A DNA stretch of 5,457 nt from Leptospirillum sp. (GCA_027346125.1 DAIEST010000109.1:1-5457), one strand, 5' to 3'; positions 1 through 5,268 are shown, numbered from the stretch's first letter. A program made the numbers and translations. Notes: generated from the letters alone by a model not told the origin.

Positions 1-228
1 AAGGGAAATTCTTTGGGATGCGTACCAGTCTTCCGTCTTGAGAAGCAAGTTGTTCGTTGTTTTCCGACCGGTGAGAAGGTCCACCAGAAGGACACGATTG
101 TATGCCGTGCCCGGCTCATCCCCGAAGACCGTGACGTCCCAAGGATCTCTGAATGTTGGTGTGCGCTGGGTCCATGCATCGAGAACCGCATCCGCAGCCA
201 TTCCATTTCCAATGATGACGAGTTTCAC
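1..228 (-). CDS. nirB: NirB-like NAD(P)H nitrite reductase large subunit, N-terminal part (cut by window edge)
   Basis: The first 76 residues are present; the rest lies beyond position 1. The protein opens with a beta strand and the dinucleotide-binding motif VIIGNGMAADAV (residues 4-15), followed by TVFGDEPGTAYNRVLL (residues 34-49) and a segment ending in EDWY. The order GNGMA, then EEP-like, then AYxRVxL, then a ...WY motif is typical of the FAD domain of NirB/NasD, the cytoplasmic flavo-sirohaem enzyme that reduces nitrite to ammonium with NAD(P)H. The start is GTG at 228: no in-frame ATG lies upstream, an AAAGGA ribosome site sits about 10 bases before it, and the next in-frame ATG would cut through the Rossmann motif. 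It begins 26 bases after the transporter gene stops, so it is probably the next gene of the operon. A shorter NirB-related FAD oxidoreductase without the sirohaem domains cannot be excluded from this fragment alone. Confidence 0.75.
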   Translation of the reverse strand, partial: MKLVIIGNGMAADAVLDAWTQRTPTFRDPWDVTVFGDEPGTAYNRVLLVDLLTGRKTTNNLLLKTEDWYASQRISL

Positions 229-254
229 GGAATGATCATCCTTTCTAGGTGAGT

Positions 255-1553
255 TCAGCCTCCGAATACCACTTCCATAGGAACGCGTCTACCCGAACGG
301 GATCCGTCCGGGATGTCCGGGACTCTTTCGGGAAGTTCCTGAAGCGGAGCTGCCCAGGATTGCCAGGATTTTTTCTTGAAGGCGATCCCCCCTGCTCCGA
401 GAAGGGCAATGCTTCCCAGAAGAACGAAGCCGGCCCCGTCGGTGTGGAAGAATCCGCGGAACGCTCCCAGAAAAACCGAGAAGCAGAATCCTCCCAGCCC
501 TCCGGCAGCTCCCACGATTCCGGAGACGATCCCGATCCGCGCCGGAAAGCGCTGGGGAACCAGCTGGAAGACAGCTCCGTTGCTCATGCCGAGAGCAAGA
601 ACTCCCACGGCAACCAGGGGGATGGCCAAAGAAAGGGGAGGGAGAAGTCCACCGAAAAGCACGAACACAAAGGACGAAAGGAGGAAAAGCAGCGACAGGA
701 CGCGAAACCCTCCGAAACGATCGGATAAATAGCCTCCGACCGGGCGGAAGAAGCTTCCCGCCAAGGTCCCTACGGCGGTCAGTTTTCCGGCAGTGAGTGC
801 GCTGGTGCCGTAGTGGTCGTGATAAAGGATCCCCAGAGAACTCGTCAGTCCCACGAACCCGCCGAAGGTGATGCTGTAGAAGAAACAAAACCACCAGAGG
901 TCATGGTTTCCCAGGAGTTCGAGATAGGGTCGAACCCCTTGAGGAGCGGGGGATCCGGGAGATTCCTTCGACAGGACGGCGAAGAGTATCCAGACCAGAA
1001 GAACCGGAAGAATCGCAAGCCCGAACACTCCATGCCATCCAAATCCGTAGGTCACTGCCAGCGTGGGAGCCAGGAAAATGGCGAACAGCGTGCCGCTGTT
1101 CCCGGCCCCTGCAATTCCAAGGGCGATCCCCTGGCTTTCTGGTGGATACCATCGGCTCACCAGCGGAAGGGCCACGGCAAAACTCGCTCCGGCGATTCCA
1201 AGAAGAAGACCGATGGCAAGCATTTGGGGGAAGGTCTTGCCGCCCAGCCATCCCCATCCCAAAGGGACGAGTGTCAGAAAAAGACATGCCAGCCCCACCT
1301 TCCGGGGACCGAAATGGTCCGACAGGAGGCCCAGAACGATCCGAAAGACGGCACCGCCGAGGAGGGGAATCGCCACTAGGACCCCTTTCTGGAAGGGGGT
1401 CAGATGAAGGTCCTGGGCGATCAGGACGCCGAGGGCTCCGATCAGCATCCAGATCATGAAGCTTACGTCGAAATACACGAAGGCCGAGAAGAGCGTCTTC
1501 GGATGACCTGCCCGGAGAGAGTGAATAACGGTTGTACCGTCAGCGGTCTTCAT
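255..1553 (-). CDS. narK: NarK/NrtP-type nitrate/nitrite transporter (MFS, NNP family)
   Basis: A 432-residue inner-membrane transporter with about 12 hydrophobic segments, the usual size for this family. It carries the MFS loop motif GLLSDHFGPRK (residues 75-85) and a second copy, GGYLSDRFGG (273-282). Both nitrate signature motifs of the nitrate/nitrite porter family are present: AGAGNSGTLF (149-158) and GMSNGAVFQLVP followed by GIVGAAGGLGGF (322-356). Arg71 and Arg270 occupy the places of the two substrate-binding arginines of E. coli NarK (Arg89 and Arg305). It should import nitrate or exchange nitrate and nitrite. The ATG at 1553 is chosen because GGGAG lies 8 bases upstream and the frame starts there as a normal NarK N-terminus. 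The frame stays open for 98 more codons upstream, but that stretch is Ser/Arg-rich and antiparallel in character to nothing known; it merely overlaps the PII gene in another frame. The gene overlaps the PII gene by 14 bases, which suggests coupled translation. The direction of transport cannot be told from sequence. Confidence 0.93.
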   Translation of the reverse strand: MKTADGTTVIHSLRAGHPKTLFSAFVYFDVSFMIWMLIGALGVLIAQDLHLTPFQKGVLVAIPLLGGAVFRIVLGLLSDHFGPRKVGLACLFLTLVPLGWGWLGGKTFPQMLAIGLLLGIAGASFAVALPLVSRWYPPESQGIALGIAGAGNSGTLFAIFLAPTLAVTYGFGWHGVFGLAILPVLLVWILFAVLSKESPGSPAPQGVRPYLELLGNHDLWWFCFFYSITFGGFVGLTSSLGILYHDHYGTSALTAGKLTAVGTLAGSFFRPVGGYLSDRFGGFRVLSLLFLLSSFVFVLFGGLLPPLSLAIPLVAVGVLALGMSNGAVFQLVPQRFPARIGIVSGIVGAAGGLGGFCFSVFLGAFRGFFHTDGAGFVLLGSIALLGAGGIAFKKKSWQSWAAPLQELPERVPDIPDGSRSGRRVPMEVVFGG

Positions 1554-1866
1554 GGACGGCTTCTCCCGTGCGGATCGTGTGCGATTCGAGAAGGTCCTGG
1601 ACGAAGATCTTTCCGTCTCCGGGGTGTCCGGTATGGGCGGATCTTTCAATGCACTGGATCGCGACGGGAAGCTCCCGGTCGGAAACGGCGAGAAGGAGCA
1701 TGAGCTTCGAGAGCATGTCGTAGTTGACGTCTCCAACCTGGATGCCCTGTTGTCTACCGCGGCCGACGACCGGGACCTTCGTGATCCCGTAGAGTCCAGC
1801 GGCTTCCAGACTTTCCATAACTTCGGTTTCCCGCTCCGTGCGGACAATGGCCCGAATCAGTTTCAA
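1540..1866 (-). CDS. PII nitrogen regulatory protein, NifI1-like
   Basis: A complete 108-residue PII (GlnB-family) protein. The T-loop region GRGRQQGIQVGDVNYDML (residues 35-52) has the GIQVGDVxYD signature of NifI1, the PII type best known from nitrogenase control in archaea and anaerobes, where it works together with NifI2. The B-loop TGHPGDGKIF (79-88) and the C-loop motif TIRTGE (97-102) are intact, so ATP/ADP and 2-oxoglutarate binding is expected. Tyr49 lies in the T-loop, but the surrounding sequence differs from the uridylylated Tyr51 site of E. coli GlnB. The start is TTG, shared with the upstream stop as TTGA (4-base overlap), with AGGAG 7 bases before it. No nitrogenase gene is visible here. 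Its neighbours are a fused NifI2-like domain and nitrate/nitrite genes, so it more likely tunes nitrate uptake or reduction. That role is inferred. Confidence 0.92.
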   Translation of the reverse strand: MKLIRAIVRTERETEVMESLEAAGLYGITKVPVVGRGRQQGIQVGDVNYDMLSKLMLLLAVSDRELPVAIQCIERSAHTGHPGDGKIFVQDLLESHTIRTGEAVHEDR

Positions 1867-2984
1867 ATCGCGTCTCCTCCCGTGTCTCCGGTGCTGATCC
1901 GGAGGGCGGTTCCAATCCGGACGACAAAGATCTTGCCGTCCCCGAACTGTCCGGATTTCCCGCTCTGGTTGGCTTTAATGATCACGGAAACCGCTTCTTT
2001 GACCCTGGTTTCCTGGACCACAATCATGAACATCTGGCGGGGAAGGAAACGAATGGCAGCCTCCTGTGCCGTCTCACCCTTGAATTTGAGACCTTTCTGG
2101 CGTCCCCGTCCCAGAACACCATAAGTGGAGTAGGCAAGCAGACCTGCTGTCTCGAGGGCATTTTGTGTGGCCAACCGGCGTTCCGGTCGGACGATGGCCA
2201 AGATCTCGCAAAGAGGTTCGTTGTCCCCTTCCTCCCATTTCGCTCCTTCCCGGGGCCAAGCTTCCGCCGAGACTGGAAGAGCGGGAGAGGGGGGTCGGGA
2301 AGGTGCAGCCACCGCTACAGGAGCCGGAGCCATCTCCTCTCCGGGGGGAGGGGGATCTCCGGCCCTCCCCTCCGGAACCACGATCCCTAGACGCTTTTTC
2401 CATTCCTCGTTCAATTGGCCGCTGGGGCTTTGCCCCAGAAGACGCTTGATGCCCATAGGATCGTTCCGGAATGCTCGGATGGCTCCCACCCACTTCACGC
2501 TCTTGTATCCCTGCAGGAAAGGAACGACCAAGCGAAGCGGCCCCCCGTGGGCTTCGGGTAGGGGTTTTCCGTTGAGCCCGTATGCGAGGAGCACGCGGGG
2601 GTCGCGCGCTTCGTCGAACGAAAGAGTCTCGAAATAGACCCCGTCCCGGGAATAGATCCCGAAATACCCTTGGGGATGGGTCCGTATGCGGAGGTGGTTG
2701 ATCAGGTCGATCAGGCGAATACCCTCCCACTGGACAGGTTCGTACCAGTTGAAGATCTGGCAGACGAACGGAACGTCCAGTCGGACCCGGGGAAGGGAGG
2801 AAAGCGAACTCCAGGGAATGAGCCGGGGGTGTTCTTCCATGCCGCACACGTCGAGACGGACATCTGCGAGTGAAAGGGCAGGGGGAATGGGGTACAGGCA
2901 AAGCACCGGCAAAGGATCGGATTCGAAGTCGATCCGGAAAAACTTGTCTGCGAACTTCGGAGGGATGATGCCTTCTCGTTTCAT
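1863..2984 (-). CDS. Fusion of sulfite-oxidase-type molybdopterin domain and NifI2-like PII domain
   Basis: A 373-residue two-domain protein. Residues about 20-180 match the oxidoreductase molybdopterin-binding fold (sulfite oxidase/YedY/eukaryotic nitrate reductase superfamily). The expected Mo-ligand cysteine is Cys75 in VPFVCQIFNW, followed by WEGI, and the cofactor motifs HGGPLRLVVP (146-155) and GYKSVKWVG (159-167) are intact. A Pro/Ala-rich linker spans about 183-257. Residues about 258-373 form a PII domain: ILAIVRPER, LGRGRQKG (291-298), FLPRQ, GDGKIFV (348-354) and ISTGD near the end. It resembles NifI2, and its partner type NifI1 is encoded next door. No signal peptide, Tat motif or membrane segment is seen, so it should be cytoplasmic, unlike most bacterial sulfite-oxidase-type enzymes. 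The start at 2984 has GGAG 7 bases upstream and lies about 60 bases below a sigma-54 promoter. An earlier in-frame ATG at 3083 lies upstream of that promoter. The substrate is unknown; nitrate is the favoured guess from context. Confidence 0.88.
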   Translation of the reverse strand: MKREGIIPPKFADKFFRIDFESDPLPVLCLYPIPPALSLADVRLDVCGMEEHPRLIPWSSLSSLPRVRLDVPFVCQIFNWYEPVQWEGIRLIDLINHLRIRTHPQGYFGIYSRDGVYFETLSFDEARDPRVLLAYGLNGKPLPEAHGGPLRLVVPFLQGYKSVKWVGAIRAFRNDPMGIKRLLGQSPSGQLNEEWKKRLGIVVPEGRAGDPPPPGEEMAPAPVAVAAPSRPPSPALPVSAEAWPREGAKWEEGDNEPLCEILAIVRPERRLATQNALETAGLLAYSTYGVLGRGRQKGLKFKGETAQEAAIRFLPRQMFMIVVQETRVKEAVSVIIKANQSGKSGQFGDGKIFVVRIGTALRISTGDTGGDAI

Positions 2985-2990
2985 GAGCGG

Positions 2991-2996
2991 TCTCCA
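2991..2996 (-). promoter_or_regulatory. Ribosome binding site deciding the start of the molybdopterin-PII fusion
   Basis: On the minus strand the sequence CTGGAG lies 7 bases before the ATG at 2984. Flanking AGCGG (3008-3004) and CCGCT (2990-2986) are complementary, so the site may sit in the loop of a small 5-bp stem. The alternative ATG at 3083 has its only GGAGG about 17 bases away, which is too far for good initiation. Confidence 0.6.
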
Positions 2997-3044
2997 GGGG
3001 TATCCGCTGAGGGGGATCGGGGGTCCGCCTCCATCTCGTGCCTT

Positions 3045-3072
3045 GTGATCGTGAAAGCAATATGGGTGCCAA
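3045..3072 (-). promoter_or_regulatory. Sigma-54 (-24/-12) promoter of the molybdopterin-PII / PII / NarK / NirB operon
   Basis: Read on the minus strand, TTGGCACCCATATTGCTTT occurs at 3072-3054. It matches the RpoN consensus YTGGCACG-N4-TTGCW at every position except the G after CAC. The invariant GG (complement of 3069-3070) and GC (complement of 3057-3058) have exactly the required spacing. This predicts transcription starting near 3043-3046 and a leader of about 60 bases before the ATG at 2984. Sigma-54 promoters need an ATP-driven enhancer-binding activator of the NtrC/NifA type, which fits nitrogen control. The activator gene is not in the window. Confidence 0.8.
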
Positions 3073-3123
3073 TCTATTGTCATTTATTCAAGGAAACTTA
3101 CACCTCCAAGGAAAAAGAAATAA

Positions 3124-3135
3124 GACAAATTTGTC
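3124..3135. promoter_or_regulatory. Perfect 12-bp palindrome, candidate activator site 1
   Basis: GACAAATTTGTC is a perfect palindrome in an AT-rich stretch. Its centre lies about 85 bases upstream of the predicted left-going start site, a normal distance for a sigma-54 enhancer site. It shares the ACAA-N2-TTGT core with the element centred 32 bases further upstream. It is not the TGT-N10-ACA site of NifA nor the GCAC-type site of NtrC, so the protein that binds it is unknown. Confidence 0.5.
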
Positions 3136-3155
3136 CATTTTTTAGTTTACGTGAA

Positions 3156-3167
3156 GACAATTTTGTA
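3156..3167. promoter_or_regulatory. Degenerate copy of the palindrome, candidate activator site 2
   Basis: GACAATTTTGTA repeats the ACAA-N2-TTGT core of the palindrome at 3124-3135. The two centres are 32 bases apart, close to three turns of B-DNA, so both sites would face the same side of the helix. Its centre lies about 116 bases upstream of the predicted left-going start. AT-rich DNA makes short chance palindromes likely, so this site alone is weak. Confidence 0.42.
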
Positions 3168-3175
3168 TTAGATAA

Positions 3176-3233
3176 AGCAAAAAAGAATGGCGCGGGAGAA
3201 GGTCCCGAACCTCTGCGGAGAGGTCTTTTTGCT
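3176..3233. other. Predicted three-way-junction structure with terminator-like ends
   Basis: An outer stem pairs AGCAAAAA (3176-3183) with TTTTTGCT (3226-3233), extended past one bulged A by G3185-C3225. It encloses two perfect hairpins in tandem: CGGGA/TCCCG (3193-3207, 5-base loop) and ACCTCT/AGAGGT (3209-3224, loop GCGG). On the plus strand the second hairpin is followed by CTTTTT, like an intrinsic terminator. On the minus strand the first hairpin is followed, after 7 bases, by CTTTTTT. It lies between two divergent promoters. It could be a bidirectional terminator, the 3' end of a small RNA, or a small palindromic repeat element. No promoter for a small RNA could be assigned with confidence. 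Confidence 0.5.
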
Positions 3234-3420
3234 GTGCCGGAGAAAGAGCGGCATTGCCGGGAAAAGACAACGGAAATGGCCTTCCAGTGTCATTCTGGAG
3301 ACGGCAGTCTGGATTTTGTCTGGAGATACAAAAAGTCGGAGAAAGATCTCCTTGGTAGAGTTCTTTTTAACCAGTCCGGGCAGTCCTTAATAATCCATTT
3401 TCCGAGCGATTCCTGATCCG
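3230..3420. other. Non-coding spacer upstream of the porin promoter, with short repeats
   Basis: I find no convincing gene here. The stretch holds three TCTGGA direct repeats (3294-3299, 3308-3313, 3319-3324), an inverted repeat TCCAG-N7-CTGGA (3283-3299), an inverted repeat TTTTGT-N8-ACAAAA (3314-3333) and a small hairpin GGAGA-aaga-TCTCC (3338-3351). The TTTTGT/ACAAAA repeat is centred about 124 bases before the predicted porin start site, so it could bind an activator. An AATAAT at 3389-3394 resembles a -10 box, but the matching -35 region is poor. A plus-strand frame that crosses this region (3045-3416) lacks family features and runs over the promoter elements. Confidence 0.4.
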
Positions 3421-3421
3421 G

Positions 3422-3448
3422 TGGCATCAGAGTTGCTCCGGACATTTT
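3422..3448 (+). promoter_or_regulatory. Candidate sigma-54 (-24/-12) promoter of the porin gene
   Basis: TGGCATCAGAGTTGCT (3422-3437) fits TGGCACG-N4-TTGCW with correct GG-to-GC spacing. It differs at CAC (CAT here) and the next G, and the pyrimidine before TGG is missing. Transcription would start near 3448, giving a leader of about 70 bases before the ATG at 3518. It is weaker than the left-going promoter, but finding a correctly spaced match at the right place and orientation makes it credible. Confidence 0.55.
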
Positions 3449-3479
3449 CTGAAGCCTTGTCTCCTTCCCGGTGTCCGGA
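3437..3479. repeat. Inverted repeat TCCGGACA ... TGTCCGGA around the porin transcription start
   Basis: The two perfect 8-base arms lie at 3437-3444 and 3472-3479, separated by 27 bases. The left arm directly follows the TTGCT of the predicted -12 element and ends just before the predicted start site, so both arms would not be in the same transcript if that promoter is used. It may therefore be a DNA operator, or an RNA stem of a transcript started further upstream. Confidence 0.45.
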
Positions 3480-3505
3480 AATCCTGAAAGATTGATGAAA
3501 ACATG

Positions 3506-3511
3506 AAGGAG
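3506..3511 (+). promoter_or_regulatory. Ribosome binding site deciding the porin start
   Basis: AAGGAG is followed by three consecutive ATG codons (3512, 3515, 3518). The spacing of 6 bases favours the ATG at 3518. An upstream in-frame ATG at 3503 overlaps this site itself and lacks a purine-rich site of its own. Confidence 0.65.
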
Positions 3512-3517
3512 ATGATG

Positions 3518-5119
3518 ATGAGAGGAAAGTGGAAACTTCGATCCCTGATGATCGGTTGTCTGGCTCAGGGGTGCTTAGCTGTCGGGTTTCCGGCATGGGC
3601 CGCCTCACCGGGGCCGGCCTCCACGGGTTCCGTTGCTTCGGGACAGACTTCCTCCTCCCCGGCGGACGATACCGATACAATGTACAAGTCCGAGGTTCAC
3701 CGCTCCTTTCTGAACCTCATTCCCGATGCGCCTCCCCCCGGATATGCCACCATGGTCAGTCGTTGGCTGGTCATGGTCTACGGGATCCTCCAGCTGGACG
3801 CGATCTACGATTCCACAAACTCCTTCAACAACTGGCCTTTCAATTCGGGGGCTGCAAACAGTCACACAGTCGAGACGAACGCCCTTCCCCCCACGACGAA
3901 TCCCAGCCTCGGGCAGACGGTGGATCGTCCTGCCTTCGGATTCGATGCTAACAATTCGAGGCTCGGGTTCGCCATTTCTTCTCCAAGCTACGAAGGATAT
4001 AAAATTCGGGGACTTCTAGAGATGGATTTCCTGAATACTCCGGGAGAATGCCAATACGGAGGAGGGTTCCCATGCGGAAACAATTCGGGTCCGGGACTCT
4101 TCCAGTTTCCCGTTCCCCGCATCCGACTGGCCTTCGCGGATATCTCAAACAACGTCTGGGGCAACCTTCTGATAGGCCAGTACTGGTCACTCTTCGGTTG
4201 GCGACCTTACTATATGTACAACTCCCTCCAGATCGTCTCCGGTCCTGGATCTCCCACAGCCTGGTTTCCCCAAATGCGCTACTACCATATCTTTTCTTTC
4301 ACACATGGAAACAAATCGGAGGCCGCGGTAGCGGTGATGATGCCGCCTTCCGAAAGCTTTGGCATGCCTGCTTTCGTGGAAGGACTGAAGTGGGTCAACA
4401 CACACTGGATGGGGGAGGACACCCTAGGCAACAGCGCCAAGGGGCCTTCGCCCCTCTCGATCGGATTTTCCGATGTGCAAACGACTTACAACGGCTCCTT
4501 TATTCCGGTGGCCGGAGGACCTACCCAGACCTTTCACAAGATCACTTCCGCTTATGCAGTGGATCTTCTTTTGCCCATCATCCCCATTCGCAACGACTCT
4601 CCTGGGAACAACCTGACCCTTGCCGCGGAATACACCTACGGTCAGGGAGATGCTTGGCTTTTTCCCAATCTTACCTTCGGACTTGGGTCGTATGCGGGCA
4701 CCGCCGGACCGGCGGGAGTTCCGAGTCCCGGACTCATTCCGGCCGGAAACGGGGTCATTCAGGGAAATGCTTTCGTTCCCCTGAACCTCGAGACCTTTTA
4801 CCTGAATCTGCAGTATTACTTTCCCGACGAGGCAAAAACCTGGATCTCCTTCGGCGTTGCCGGAGATGTCGGGACAAACCTCCAGGCTCTGGCGAACGGA
4901 ATCGGACCGCAGAAACTGGGAGGGGGAGTGTCGAGCAATGGTCTTTACAAATATCTGGCGCCCTGGACGCGCAATACATACTCTTTCGTGAATATCTCTC
5001 ACGATTTGACCCCCGCCGTTCGGGTCAGTATGGAATACGGCGTGTACAACACGCTTTATACGACGGGCGTAAATGCGGACGACCAGAGGATCATGATGTC
5101 CTGGTTCTATTTCTTCTGA
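3518..5119 (+). CDS. Outer-membrane porin, DcaP/OprP-like beta-barrel
   Basis: A 533-residue secreted protein. Residues 1-28 form a signal peptide: a basic start MRGKWKLR, a hydrophobic core, and AWA before the likely cleavage site. The mature part is rich in aromatic residues and alternating strands and ends in SWFYFF, with the terminal Phe used by the outer-membrane assembly machinery. The core segment FDANNSRLGFAISSP (about 143-157), then GYKIRGLLEMDF, RIRLAFAD and GQYWSLFGW (220-228) follows the pattern of DcaP-like trimeric porins (SRLGF, an E.DF strand, RLRHAY-like, GQ.WS.F). Cys178 and Cys186 could form a small disulfide loop. The ATG at 3518 is best placed from the AAGGAG site; ATGs at 3503, 3512 and 3515 would add at most five residues. 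It is divergent from the nitrate/PII operon with its own possible sigma-54 promoter, so uptake of nitrate or another small anion is a reasonable but unproven role. Confidence 0.8.
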   Translation: MRGKWKLRSLMIGCLAQGCLAVGFPAWAASPGPASTGSVASGQTSSSPADDTDTMYKSEVHRSFLNLIPDAPPPGYATMVSRWLVMVYGILQLDAIYDSTNSFNNWPFNSGAANSHTVETNALPPTTNPSLGQTVDRPAFGFDANNSRLGFAISSPSYEGYKIRGLLEMDFLNTPGECQYGGGFPCGNNSGPGLFQFPVPRIRLAFADISNNVWGNLLIGQYWSLFGWRPYYMYNSLQIVSGPGSPTAWFPQMRYYHIFSFTHGNKSEAAVAVMMPPSESFGMPAFVEGLKWVNTHWMGEDTLGNSAKGPSPLSIGFSDVQTTYNGSFIPVAGGPTQTFHKITSAYAVDLLLPIIPIRNDSPGNNLTLAAEYTYGQGDAWLFPNLTFGLGSYAGTAGPAGVPSPGLIPAGNGVIQGNAFVPLNLETFYLNLQYYFPDEAKTWISFGVAGDVGTNLQALANGIGPQKLGGGVSSNGLYKYLAPWTRNTYSFVNISHDLTPAVRVSMEYGVYNTLYTTGVNADDQRIMMSWFYFF

Positions 5120-5171
5120 AGTCAGGGCGAGGATGTTCTGTTTGTCAAATGAATACCTGATCACCCATGCT

Positions 5172-5198
5172 CCTCCGCCATCTTTGGCAGGCGGGAGG
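5172..5198 (+). other. Imperfect hairpin downstream of the porin gene
   Basis: CCTCCGCC (5172-5179) can pair with GGCGGGAGG (5190-5198) with one bulged G and a 10-base loop. There is no proper T-run behind it, so a role in ending or protecting the porin transcript is only possible. Confidence 0.3.
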
Positions 5199-5243
5199 TA
5201 GGTGTTTGTGGGGCCATGCGCAAATGGTGGTCCAGGAGAAGCC

Positions 5244-5268
5244 CCGGCCCCGGGTCAGACGGGGCCGG
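5244..5268. terminator. Strong GC hairpin, possible terminator between convergent genes
   Basis: CCGGCCCCG and CGGGGCCGG are perfect 9-base arms around the loop GGTCAGA. On the plus strand a second short hairpin (GGGATGTCCC) and TCTTT follow. The T-run is weak in both directions. It lies 125 bases after the porin stop and contains the stop codon of the possible minus-strand gene, a place where a shared terminator is often found. Confidence 0.4.

Noticed and set aside
225..239. A four-codon frame (ATG ATC ATT CCG TGA, minus strand) just before the NirB-like start
   Set aside because: It probably arises by chance from the overlap of the ribosome site with the GTG start; nothing suggests an attenuator peptide.
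249..728. Long plus-strand frame opposite the NarK gene
   Set aside because: Its Lys/Glu/Ser-rich translation is the antisense reading of a hydrophobic transporter gene.
1554..1847. A 98-codon N-terminal extension of the NarK reading frame
   Set aside because: It is Ser/Arg-rich, overlaps the PII gene in another frame, and the ATG at 1553 has a good ribosome site and gives a normal NarK N-terminus.
2074..3072. A 332-codon minus-strand frame overlapping the fusion gene
   Set aside because: It is an Arg/Pro/Ser-rich shadow in a different frame, while the 2984-1863 frame has clear domain motifs.
2985..3083. A 33-residue N-terminal extension of the molybdopterin-PII fusion from the ATG at 3083
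   Set aside because: It overlaps the sigma-54 promoter, its GGAGG is about 17 bases away, and the ATG at 2984 has a correctly spaced ribosome site.
3366..3394. A sigma-70-type promoter for the porin (AATAAT at 3389-3394)
   Set aside because: The -10-like box is fair, but TTTAAC at the -35 position is a poor match, and the sigma-54 match lies closer to the gene.
3045..3416. A 123-codon plus-strand frame across the divergent control region
   Set aside because: It runs through the sigma-54 promoter, the palindromes and the folded element, has no good ribosome site and no recognisable domain.
4048..5160. A 370-codon plus-strand frame inside and past the porin gene
   Set aside because: Its composition is Arg/Ser-rich with no family motif, and the porin frame explains the region with signal peptide, barrel strands and terminal Phe.
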